A stretch of DNA of 64,000 nt from Lonicera japonica (GCA_021464415.1 JAKCWG010000810.1:351556-415555), one strand, 5' to 3'. Shown: positions 12,420 through 22,644, numbered from the stretch's first letter. A program made the numbers and translations. Notes: generated by a model not told the origin, from the sequence alone.

Positions 12420-13926
12420 TGTGAGAATCTACAAATGCGACCCCCGGGTCTCATTCCCGTTAGTGGGAGTCTGAAACATCGGAAATGATTCCGTTGTTCC
12501 ATTTGCTTCTATGTGTTGATCATTCATATCGGGAGTCCCTCTATCCTATTTCTAGATGCAAGAAGGTTCGTTCAGAGTCGCCAGTACGTTTTACGAGAAA
12601 ACGGACAAAATGATTGTGTAAGAGGGAATGCTACAGATAAGCCTTTCTTTACACGTTTGTCTATGAAACCAAGATTCTATAGGGTTCGGAAACTATATTA
12701 CGGTTTGGGAAGGTGTTAAGCACCCATTCCGCCCTTTCGGTCTTTAGTGGTCTTATTATGTGTATTCTATGTTGAAAAACTTGGATGCTTTTACTGACAG
12801 TCTACTACTTTCTAATTGAAAACCCTAATTTTGGGAAAACGGGAAAAGGGATGAAGAACCTTTATGTTCCAAGATCCGATGTTGAGTTTTAAGAAATGCA
12901 AATATAAGTGACAAAAGTTATTTTCTTTAGAGATCGAGTTTCCCGTATTATTTCTCGGATAATGCCGGTTTTCTCGAGTTTTGACTTGTTTTAGAAAAAG
13001 TTTGGATCTTATAGTGGAACTAATTCAATATGGAATTGGAACTCTTGAGGGGAGTTCTACCGGATGTATCACAATCTATGAAACATATAGGATATACCGG
13101 GTTTTTAATTCCTAAGTAAGTTTTACCGGTCCGGGTTTGAAAACAGGATTTTATCCGGATGGTAATGTACTTACTCTTCTGGTTTTGCAAATGGTTTTAT
13201 TAGGGTCTTTTATTTTGAAAACGATAGACTATTTGTAACTTGGCAATAAGTTTATTCAAATAAAACGTGGACCAAACGATAGAAATAAAACAAGTACACA
13301 GATATTTAATGTTAAATACTAGAAGAGACTTTCTTTACCTTCCTGACGAGAATGATCATAAGAAAGAAAATATAATACGGCGGAGAGATTTCCGGTGATG
13401 ATAATCTTTCCCTTCTTCAGATATTTTCGAGAATTCGATTCCAGAGACGGGACACGTCGAGTGTTGAGAATAGATTCGATAATTCTTCTGAAATAAGACG
13501 ATAATAGAGAATGATCAATAAAAGACTAGAAAATCAGATTTAAAACTTAGAATTCTTCAATCCCAAGTCGCTGCCTCGAATCCTTGGGGGGTGTTGGCCT
13601 ATTTATACTGCTCGGGAAAGATTGTCGCGCGACACTTCCCCAAAAAGGGCATATGTCGCGCGACAATGTGTCCAATGTCGCGCGACAAACGGCTGAAGTG
13701 ATGTTTCTGACAGACTGATGTGTCAGAGAGTGGATGGTCTGGTGTCAGGAGTGATTGTCGCGCGACATATCCATTTGTCGTGCAACAATCTCTCTTAAAA
13801 ATAGGTTTGTTGGCCAACAAAACCTTTCGGGGTAGTTTCGGGTGCTCGGGTGGGTCCCGGGCCCAAAACAGTAGTTCTCAAAGGTCGTTAGGGTTCTTGC
13901 GGGGGTCACAGATCGGGGTGCCTACA
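12420..13926 (-). mobile_element. 3' LTR of the Tat element (family A)
   Basis: It starts TGTAGGCACC at 13926 and ends GATTCTCACA at 12420 (minus orientation), giving TG...CA ends. It aligns almost throughout with 30472-32000. The length is 1507 bases against 1529 for the other copy; most of the difference is one extra palindrome-containing piece of about 22 bases in the other copy, near 31818-31839. The differences between the copies look like a few percent by eye. Confidence 0.92.
13600..13787 (-). promoter_or_regulatory. LTR promoter: TATA box with a palindrome array
   Basis: On the minus strand TATAAATA (13600-13607) is preceded upstream by TGTCGCGCGACA at 13623-13634, 13654-13665, 13676-13687 and 13756-13767, plus one decayed copy at 13776-13787. 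The nearest palindrome is 15 bases from the TATA box. The same palindrome lies before both antisense genes of this element. Confidence 0.8.
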
Positions 13927-13937
13927 GACCCTCTCGA
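13927..13937 (-). other. Probable polypurine tract of the Tat element
   Basis: On the minus strand the bases immediately before the 3' LTR end in GAGAGGGTC. The tract is short and ends in TC, so this rests mainly on position. Confidence 0.4.
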
Positions 13938-14124
13938 CTCAAGTTTCTTGCTTGCAAGGAATTGAGGCGACTGGAAGAGATCATGATCCATGGCTCCCGC
14001 ATGAACTCTAAAGGAGTGTATATGCACAAAGTGCTCGTGAGTGCCTCCGAAGAGGGCTTTGTGTTTGGTTTTGCCTCCAGAGAGGGCTTGTGTTACCTCT
14101 TTGCCTCTCTCGGGGACTTTCGTT

Positions 14125-14690
14125 TGCTCCACTCGCATCAGATGGGAGGACTACCATTGCGCCTCAGGTGGGAGGACTATCGTGTGCCTCTCTGGGAGGG
14201 CTTCGCCTCAGGTGGGAAGACTACCATTGCTACACTGTGCCTCTCTGGGAGGGATTTTGATCTTCTCTCCTCAGGTGGGAGGACTACCATTGCACCTCAG
14301 GTGGGAGGACTACCATGTGCCTCTCTGGGAGGGCTTCGCCTCAGGTGGGAGGACTACCATTGCTACACTGTGCCTTTATGGGAGGGCTTTTTGATCTAAA
14401 AATAAGGAAGAAAATTTGCCTCTGGGAGGTCTTTGTGAGTATCTCGCCTCTGGCGAGGGCTTGTGTTTGTGTTTTGCCTCCGCAACGGGCTTGTGTTGTG
14501 ATTTGCCTCCGCAAAGGGCTTGTGTCTGTGGAAAGGACTTGATGACCGGTTTGCCTGTAGAAAGGGCTTATGTAAATGGATTGCCTTCGGAGAAGGTTTG
14601 TGCCTGTAGAAAGGACTTGTGAGTGATGTTTTGCCTGTAAAAAGGACTTATGTAAATGGATTGCCTCTGGAGAGGGCTTGTGGTTGTGTT
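14125..14690. repeat. Two adjacent short-unit tandem arrays
   Basis: From about 14135 to 14400 a core of about 25 bases, 'cctcaggtgggaggactaccattgc', occurs six times, alternating with 'gtgcctctctgggagggctt'. From about 14410 to 14690 units of 36-45 bases with 'ttgcctc-g-aaagggcttgtg' continue about eight times. Open frames in this stretch come from the repeats. The arrays lie between the 3' LTR and the promoter of the antisense PMD gene. Repeat arrays in this part of Tat/Ogre elements are common. Confidence 0.75.
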
Positions 14691-14699
14691 CTCTCTTAG

Positions 14700-15480
14700 A
14701 CTGCTAGAGTGAGAGATAGAAATTCTTGCGAAGGTGAAAAGAGCTTCTCAGGGTCTAATCCGGATGTCCGTTTCCCTGTATCTTTCTGAACTTTACTCTC
14801 ATGTTTTCCTTGAGTGAAGATACTTCTCTTAGAAGGAAGTTTTCGGATCTCTCTTGCTCTTCGCCGAGTGATGATTCGAGGTTTTTTCCAAACCATCTCT
14901 TCTGTATCGTGCTGAAAAGAAAATTTGTTTGAAAGTTCAAACTCTGATCTTCATTCTCTTCCTTTTTCTCTTTTGGTGGTCCCACATCGTATTCTGTTTT
15001 TCGATGCCCTTATTTCTCCCTCTTTTGGGAAAGACTTTTCCTGGCCTTCTCTGTTTTTGACCAGGAGTCTTTTCATCCCTTTGTCGTGATCAGGAGCCTT
15101 ACTCACCCAAAACGAAGCCCTGAGCAGGTTTTTCGGTTTAACTGTCACTTTTGGTGTGGCTCTCCCTGTCACTCTGCATTTTTGTTTCTCTCACTCGCTT
15201 TGGGCACTCATGCGGGTTTTTTCTCTTTTCTACTATTTCAATTTTTTCTACCCCCGTCTTATTTTGCTTTTTCTCATTTGATGGTCTCGGTCCTTTCTGG
15301 TAGATCAGAGACTACTTTAACCGCTTGTATTCCGTTTTCGCTTTTTCAGAGAGATGGTTTGGAAGTCTTCCTCGAACTTTCATCCTGGGTGTGCGGTTTT
15401 TAGCAATTTTTTCGAAAACTGCTTCTCAGAAGTCCTCCTGCAAGAGATAAAATGAGACAAAGGTCAAAAAATCAGGGGAT
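14700..15480. other. Noncoding stretch between the repeat array and the antisense promoter
   Basis: Short open frames occur on both strands, but none resembles a known protein and the composition is T-rich on the plus strand. I see no repeats, RNA genes or clear promoter elements until the palindromes at 15491. Confidence 0.4.
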
Positions 15481-15490
15481 GGGATGGGTT

Positions 15491-15573
15491 TGTCGCGCGA
15501 CACTTCGGTGTGGGGGTCTTTGTCGCGCGACAATGTGGCCATTTGTCGCGCGACAAACTGCCCCACTATATAA
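15491..15573 (+). promoter_or_regulatory. Promoter of the antisense PMD gene: three palindromes and a TATA box
   Basis: TGTCGCGCGACA is perfect at 15491-15502, 15521-15532 and 15544-15555. TATATAA follows at 15567-15573, and a CT-rich stretch (about 15600-15655, like a plant Y-patch or leader) precedes the ATG at 15713. The spacing from palindrome to TATA box is 11 bases. Confidence 0.8.
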
Positions 15574-16084
15574 GCCCCTTGCTGAGCTCATTCCACCTCA
15601 TTCTCTCCTTTCTCTTTCTCTCTCTAGCTCTCTTTCTCTCTCTTTCTCTCTTCTCCCAAGAGCGGAAGCCCTGCCGCTTTTCCGACTCTTCTCACATATT
15701 ACATATACACGGATGGATCCTGCACATCCCGATAGACTGGAGGGTGACCAGGAGGAGGTCACTTTTACAAACGCTCAGGGCGTTCTTCGCTGCAGTCCTC
15801 ACCACGACGACTGGGAGGACTTGGATTGGTACGGCGAGGATGGGGTGGACCGCGGTCGGGCGGTGGTCTACCGAGAAGTGACCCGAGCTGCTCCAGTTCC
15901 AGACATTCCTTGGCTCTTGATGGAGCCAGTTTCTCACGAGATCCGTTGACGGTCTCTGGTACGTCTTTTTTTTGTGTATTTTATCTGTTCTTTTATTTCT
16001 ATCGTTTCCTGCATGTATTTTAAACAATGTTAGTATGCATGTCTGCCTAGAAATAACGTCCGATTTAGTGAACTCATACTTTTT

Positions 16085-17045
16085 ACCTGTGATACCTCCT
16101 CGATCTTGGGAATCTACATAATGTACCCCTATGACTCTATAACTCTCATAATTACACCAAAATACCCTCTGGTTTGGAAATTACATAATTTACCCTTATA
16201 ACCCTATATCTCTCATAATTACACCAAAATACCCTCAGGTTTGGAAAATTACATAATTTACCCTATAGCCCTATTACACCAAAATACCCTCAGGTTTGGA
16301 AAATTACGTAATTTACCCTTATAACCCTATATCTTTCATAATTACACCAAAATACCCTCAAGTTTGGAAAATTACATAATTTACCCTTATAACCCTATAT
16401 CTCTCATAATTACACCAAAATACCCTCAGGTTTGGAAAATTACATAATTTACCCTTATATCCCTATAACTCTCATAATTACACCGAAAATACCCTCAGGT
16501 TTGGAAAATTACATATTTTACCCCCATAATCCTTTATCTCTCATAATTACACCAAAGTACCCTCAGGTTTGAAAAATTACATAATTTACCCTTATATCCC
16601 TTTAACTCTCATAGTTACACCAAGGTACCCTCAGGTTTGGAAAATTACATAATTTACCCTTATAACCCTATATCTCTCATAATTACACCAAAGTACCCTC
16701 AGGTTTGGAAAATTACATAATTTACCCTTATAACCCTATATCTTTCATAATTACACCAAAGTACCCTCAGGTTTGGAAAATTACATAATTTATCCTTATA
16801 TCCCTATAACTCTCATAATTACACCAAAGTACCCTCAGGTTTGGAAAATTACATAATTTACCCTTATAACCCTATATCTCTCATAATTACACCAAAGTAC
16901 CCTTAAGTTTGGAAAATTACATAATTTACCCTTATATCCCTATAACTCTCATAATTACACCAAAATACCCTCAGGTTTGAAAAATTACATAATTTACCCT
17001 TTTAACCCTATATCTCTCATAATTACACCAAAGTATCCTCCTAAT
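16085..17045 (+). repeat. Minisatellite of about 67-bp units in intron 1 of the PMD gene
   Basis: About 14 copies of a unit built from 'ctcataattacaccaaa', 'taccctcaggtttggaaaa' and 'ttacataatttaccctta' fill most of the intron. The same minisatellite fills the same intron in the older copy at 35640-36460, with slightly different consensus bases. Confidence 0.9.
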
Positions 17046-17858
17046 CCTATACTCGTTTCTTTTGTCCGCAGTGGGTTGGCCGTGGTTGGGGTTCTCCCAA
17101 CACCATCTCTTTAGAGTGGCGACAGGCACCGGCCCCTATCCAGGAGTTGCTTCTTGCGACTCTTTTTGGCTCTCTCTTCGATGCCCTCCCGGAGCGGGTA
17201 TCTAGGGCAGCAGTGTTGGTGTCAATTCTGGCCTGTCATTGGTGGGACACCACTCACACTTTTCACTGGAGCTGGGGGAGATGACGATGACCCCCCTCGA
17301 CTTGTTTGCTCTGACCGGGATTCCTTCAGGGGGGATCCCTATACAGCTTGATGTCCCCTTGCGTCTGATAGCAGAGGGCATCGTTAGTGCATTAGGATGG
17401 TTTCCGGAGCGGCGGAGTTCCGGTGATACGATTCCTCGGGTCGTCTTGGTTACCCGGCTAGCCACGGAGAGAGCCCGATTAGCTGCCTCAGGAGCGCCGA
17501 TGACCCGTCAGGAGGCGCGCCAGTATGTCTGCGTCCTTCTTCTACTAACGCTCCACGATCTGTTCAAGGCTCGTGGGGGGGACACGGCCCATCTCTAGTG
17601 GCTGCCCTACCTTTGGGACTTCAGCATTATGTTCGACTATGATTGGGGCAGTTTTATCCTGGCCGTCCTCTATGACGCTATGGACCAGGTTTCTCGCCAC
17701 TTAGCCCTGAACCTTAAGGGCTTTTGTCTGCTGTGGGAGGTATATACCTTTGTTCCCTTAACCTCGTTCTAATTCTTTACTTTTTACCTGTTGATTATTG
17801 CTGATACTTTTTATGTTTCTTCTTCAGAGTTGGTTTGTGGCGTATACCCGTCTGGGGC

Positions 17859-19130
17859 TGTGAACACCCCAATCCACGACTCTCGTGCGAATACTGATTT
17901 TCTTTAAGCATCCTGCATTTAATCATGAATCATCATACATGCAGAAAGACTGATAGGAAAGACTCCAATTTTGGACGCATTGGGAGTCTAAGATAACCCT
18001 TGTTGCCTCTTCGCTTACTAGGACGGGGAAAAAATTTAGTTTTTTCCTAGCGCTCCTGCGCATTTTTTATGAGCCAGCCGCACCCCCTGTCGCACGCCCA
18101 ACCGTACGGTTGGCACCTCCTAACCGCACCCCCTAGCCGCACGCCCAACCGTACGGCTACCTGCCAGCCGTACGGCTGGCACACCCCTGTCGCACGCCCC
18201 AGCCGCACCCCATGCGGCTACCCCTGCGGTTGGCCTCTTTTGGAGCATTTTTGGCGCAAATGTTGCTATAAATAGGACCCTTGGGATCCCATTTTGGGAT
18301 CATCAACATTCAATAGTATTTTTGGTAAGTAGGAGCTTTGTCAAAGTCTCGAGAAAGTCATCTTTAGAGAAATTCTGAGAGAGAAGACTAGTGAGAGAGA
18401 AGGCTAATGAGAGAAAGCTTTAGAGAGAGAAAGCTCTAGAGAGAGAAAGTTCTAGAGAGAGAAGAAAGTCAAGGCAAAGTCCTCCTATCTTCTTCAAGCG
18501 CAGCAGGTATAACTTTCTACCAAATCCTTAATTTCAGTACTGCATTTAATTTCAATTTTAATACAAAAAATTAGATAACTTTCAAAGAAGTTCATTACTT
18601 TCAAAATAAATCCTTTCTAAATTTTACAAGAAAACTAAAAATCCGTTTTGACACGTTTTCAAAACAAACAAAAATACAAAAACAGTTTTCAAAAAAAAGG
18701 AACTACGAGACTCTGATTTCATTCTACGAATGAATACGTAGGCGCTCGCAAAGCTCGAGTCTAATTTCAAAATATTGTTTTAAACTAAATTTATCCGGAA
18801 AGGACTATTCTAAAAAACCATTCGAACTACTTGCAAGATATCTAAAATAGGAATTAGATACATGATCCATTAAGAGACCGAAAGGGCGAATTGGGTGCCT
18901 AACACCTTCCCAATTCGTAACGTAGTTCCCGAACCCTAACAAAGTCAATTTTCAAAATAATTCTCTGGTTTCAAACGTATGAAGGATAATTCATTTTCGA
19001 ATTGTCCTTCGTACGATCTTTTGTTTGTTTTCTGGTAAAACAAACTGGCGACTCTATAAAACACGTTTTCAAATAAAACCGAGAACGAGGACTCTTTTCT
19101 TCTCTCGGGTCGCGGGTCCGGATTCTCACA
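17859..19130 (+). mobile_element. Solo LTR (family B) inserted in exon 3 of the PMD gene
   Basis: It starts TGTGAACACC and ends GGATTCTCACA, 1272 bases, flanked by GGGGC at 17854-17858 and at 19131-19135, a perfect 5-bp duplication. No internal region is present, so it is a recombination product. Removing it joins the exon in a way that matches the empty site at about 37265-37275. The R/U5 half matches 6110-6990. It contains TATAAATA at 18267-18274, a GA-rich leader at 18375-18470 and a hairpin at about 18890-18915. Confidence 0.93.
18098..18274 (+). promoter_or_regulatory. Family-B LTR promoter: GTAC-centred palindromes and a TATA box
   Basis: CCAACCGTACGGTTGG at 18098-18113 and GCCAGCCGTACGGCTGGC at 18163-18180 are perfect palindromes; a third half-decayed copy centres at 18152. 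All three lie upstream of TATAAATA at 18267-18274. The region is rich in 'cgcacgccc' repeats. The motif differs from the TGTCGCGCGACA of family A but sits in the same position relative to the TATA box. Confidence 0.7.
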
Positions 19131-20926
19131 GGGGCGCGCCCAGGTGGATCTCCTCGTCGAGAACGAGGATCAATTTCCCTTTCTCCGCCGATTCATCGCG
19201 GGGAACTACAGGGCTCCTTATGTATACCGGACTCGAGAGACCGGTGCTGCCGCTGTTCATGACCTGCTGGAGGAGCAGGTAAATATTTTAGTACTCTTTC
19301 CTTTTAATAAATAAATGGTAAATAGAATATATAAATAACTGAAATAAAATTTTGTTCTCTTTGTAGATTGAGTGGGCCCCCTGGGTGATTTAGGTCTTCA
19401 TTTCGGGTATGGCCGTGCTCTGACCGCCTCGAGGACCAGGCGGCTAATTAGGGATGAGTACGGCCTTCATTTTTACATAGGCGAGAAAGTTATTCGCCAG
19501 CACACGCCGTCTCAGTGGCCTCGGGTTCCACTATTTCCATCGATTTTGATGAGGCAGACGGGCGAGATTGATCCGGTGACGGTGCAGGCCTTGGTTGACG
19601 GGCTTGGTTTCCAGACGTTCACTGAGGAGGGAGACTATGCCGCTTTTGCTGCCCGTTATCTGATGAGGGAGCCGAAGGGGACTCGGGGGCGGGTCTTCTA
19701 TGAGAGATATCGAGCGTTGGGAGGCGATCCCCATTACATACGGGGACAGACCCACTTAGCTAGGGCGGTTTCGGGTCATTTGCCACCTGTCCCCGACCAG
19801 AGGGATAACATTCTGGATTTTGAGGACGAGGACCCCGAGGGTGAGAGGGACATTTCTGCCGCTGCCGAGGGTGGTGACAGGTCAGGGGGTGAGGGCGGTG
19901 ATACGACAGCGGCTCCGGAGTAGCCACCCCAGACGACACCTGCGGAGGAGCGGCGTGCTGAGGGTTTTGAGTTCCCCACCGGCCCTTCTGTGTCTCCGGA
20001 GGTCCTCTTCGACGCTGTCGAGGCTGCTGAGGGGAGATCGGGTTTTTCTGAGAGGTCCTGGGAGCCTGCGGACCTTGGGGCGAATTACGAGCAGTTCGGG
20101 CGGACCCCTCCTGCTGCGGCGACTACTTCCTCTAGTGGGGTCCCGCCTTTGAGGGCGACGGCCATGGTGGATCCTCCAGGTGTCCATACTTACGCCACGC
20201 TGACTCCTCTTCCCATGACTGCTATGGGGCCTCCAGCCCGATCTCCAGGTTTTGGGGGTTCTTCATCTCGGCCTTCCCTATTCCCGATCAGCGAGGAGGG
20301 GGGGTCTACTTCCGCTGATGCTCCGGTGGGGCCGTCCATTCCTTGGGTAGATCTACCCCCGTTCCCTAGAGACATTTCTTATGTCAGCGCTGGTTTGCGT
20401 CGATACACGGTCCCCGAGTATCCTCTTCCTGAGGATACTTTTGACTACTTGGGGGGTCGCCCTGGTGATGAGGTACTTTCTTCACCTTCTCTTGATTTTA
20501 ACTGTGCTTATTTATTCTCTTGATTGTGCTGATTCTCTTATCTTATGTCTTTTTCAGCGGGTAAGTGTACGGGTGACGGATCTGCGAGCTTGGCACGCCC
20601 AGTACCTATACAGCTGGAACTTGCTCCAGTACGTCGGTCGAGACCCTCCAGCTTATATGCGTGACTACCAGAGGGCCATCGACGTTTCTTTACGGCCAAA
20701 CGATCCTCTAACTTCTTCTCGTACCCGGACAGAGTCTCGGAGGACTAGTAGTCGGACCTCCAGGCATTCGCGGTCGTTGGTGATCCATCCTACGGCTCCT
20801 GTCCAGTCGACGGGGCCTTCGCTGGCAGCATCCCCTTCTACACAAGGCGTCCCAATGGTTGATCTTACTCTCGAGGAGGGATCGAGTGAGAGTGGGAGCG
20901 TGTTAAAACGCTCTCGAGTAGATTAG

Positions 20927-21272
20927 TTTTTTCTCTTTCTGCATTTTTGTTAGTTCAAACATGTATTCATTTTTTAAATGTGCTTTAGACAGATTATGTA
21001 GTTTTTGAAAACTGTTCTTTTATTGGATTTTATGAAAACCTTTATTTGTGTCTGATGATATATATACTATTATTCTCTGTCTGTGAAAGATATATATACA
21101 TATATATATATATGAGTCAGTGATTTAGAAGCCATACCTTGTAGTGTAGTGACATTTAGGTTTTCTGCAAAAAGAACAAAGTGAGAACAAGAATGCATCC
21201 AGAAATGATTATTTTGGCAAGAATGACTCTTATGTGAAAGGAAAACAAAAATAGGAGGGCCCTAAGTGGGTT
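20927..21272 (+). other. Spacer between the two antisense genes
   Basis: This is AT-rich 3' flank of the PMD gene with a dinucleotide run of TA (about 21085-21112). No coding frame is visible. The next promoter begins at 21273. Confidence 0.5.
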
Positions 21273-21350
21273 TGTCGCGCGACAATCCCTCCTGGGCATC
21301 GGTTTGTCGCGCGACAAACAGGCACAGGACCCTCTTTTTTGCTATAAATA
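21273..21350 (+). promoter_or_regulatory. Promoter of the antisense DUF7745-like gene: two palindromes and a TATA box
   Basis: TGTCGCGCGACA is perfect at 21273-21284 and 21305-21316. TATAAATA follows at 21343-21350, and the first ATG is at 21389. The layout is the same as at 15491-15573. Confidence 0.8.
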
Positions 21351-21388
21351 CACCCATATTCCTTCCTTCATCCCCACACCTCTCCAAA

Positions 21389-22644
21389 ATGTCTTCTTAT
21401 CGCACAAAATCTGATTTTTCTTACGTTAATGCCCGAGATGCTCTGATATCCTCTGAAAATGGTTTGAATTTGGTGCATTTAGCCCTTTAGCGGGCTGGTG
21501 TCATCGTCCCGTCGATTTTTCCTTTCTGTTAGGTGCTTTGCATTTTTGGAGTCCTGCGGACCATCTCTTCCACTTTGGACTAGGTGAGTTCTGTCCGACT
21601 TATGAGGAGTTCTCCTCGCTATTGTGTTCTAACGTTCGTCTCCCGATGGCTGTTCCCATGGAAGAAATCGGTCCCCGATACATGATAATTGCTCTGTTAG
21701 CCATTCCCCAGGCGGCCTGTGATGGTTTTATTACCGACGGACTCCTTGACCTCTATAAAATGGTGAGGTTCTTTCATTGTTACGAAGATAGAGCCTCTTA
21801 TGGCATGGGGCATACTGCCACGGCCTTGATCTGCCTTGTCTCTGATATGTTACTAGTGAAGAGTTCTTCCCACATTGATCCGACTATTCTGAGTTTGATA
21901 TATCATGCTATAAATGGAGAGTCCATAGTGCCTATCATTCTTGCAGAGACTCTGAACGGTCTAGACGATATTCAAAGGGGGGCTTCGCCCTTTTTCAGGG
22001 GAAGTCCGCACTTGCTATACATGTGGCTGTTGGAGCATTTCCGATCGGTGGGCTTCAACGGGGTTCGGCTCGACAATCCGACTCATTTTTTCCATCGTCC
22101 CCTCTTTGGTGCTTTGACCATGTCTTCCTCTGATTGGTTGGTGTGGTTTTCGGAGAATTTTCGTGCCATTCGGTGGAACATTCCCTGGTGGAAGTTGAGG
22201 GCGATGGTGCTTAGTACTGGGGGTCAGAACTATGTTAGGCTCCGTGGGCTCTGGTTCACCTCCTTTTATCTCCCAGGACGTCTTCTTCGGCAGTTCAACG
22301 TTCCTCAGGACATTCCCCTTGGTCTAAACAATTTCTCCTCTGAATCTAAGTTTGTGACCCAGCATGTTTCTTTATCGGTAGAGAGGATGTGGCGTGCTCG
22401 ACTAACTCGTCAGTTCAACTATGCTCGTTTTGGTATTACCCAGCCCCTCCGGGCGGACATTATCCGTTCTTGTTGGCAATCTCTGAAAATAGAACTGATT
22501 GACGACCCCTTTCAAATGGAGTGGTTCCGATTCATGGATACTGAGGCCACTGATGATAACATTGTTTTTGCGTATCAGATTTTGGACGAGGCTCGAATTG
22601 ATTTGGCTACTGAGGACCCAGTGTGGCCAACCCCTAGGGATTAG
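21389..22644 (+). pseudogene. DUF7745-like protein gene, antisense cargo of the Tat element
   Basis: The ATG at 21389 opens a frame that stops at 21488-21490. The neighbouring frame then carries 360-odd residues to the TAG at 22642, so one indel near 21480 separates start and body. The body resembles a family (DUF7745, recalled from plant retroelement annotations) by its order of motifs: an FHFGLGEFCPTYEEFSSLL segment, a central LLYMWLLEHF, then an NIPWW segment followed by LRGLW and RLLRQF. The biochemical function of the family is unknown to me. No intron is needed. It is oriented opposite to gag-pol, converges on the end of pol, and shares promoter palindromes with the PMD gene and the LTR. 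The family assignment is from memory and should be tested by profile search. Confidence 0.65.

Larger units (their letters stand above)
15713..20926 (+). pseudogene. Five-exon plant-mobile-domain (PMD) gene, antisense cargo of the Tat element
   Basis: Exons by splice sites and by alignment to the second copy at 35259-38626: 15713-15958, 17072-17739, 17828-17858 joined to 19131-19278 (split by a solo LTR), 19367-20472 and 20558-20926. All introns are GT-AG. Exon 2 carries PMD motifs: WWDTTHTFH, GEMTMTPLDLFALTG, a DYDWGSFILAVLYDAMDQ segment and an LWE before the SWFVAY of exon 3. Exon 4 holds the region beginning after a degenerate W-P-W and a proline/acidic tail; exon 5 ends at TAG 20924. PMD proteins (MAIN/MAIL1-like, also annotated as aminotransferase-like or phosphatase 7 long form) act in the nucleus in silencing and meristem maintenance. 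Breaks: TGA at 15949, TAG at 17596, TAG at 19921, and a missing base between THTFH and GEMT near 17270-17280. The gene lies opposite to gag-pol, so its introns would not be spliced from the element's genomic RNA. Confidence 0.82.

Noticed and set aside
13962..14622. Glycine/leucine-rich frames of 75-145 codons
   Set aside because: They translate the short tandem arrays at 14125-14690 in several phases at once, so they are not genes.
16085..17045. Possible CRISPR-like or satellite array
   Set aside because: Units are contiguous without unique spacers and lie inside a spliced intron. This is a minisatellite in a plant genome.
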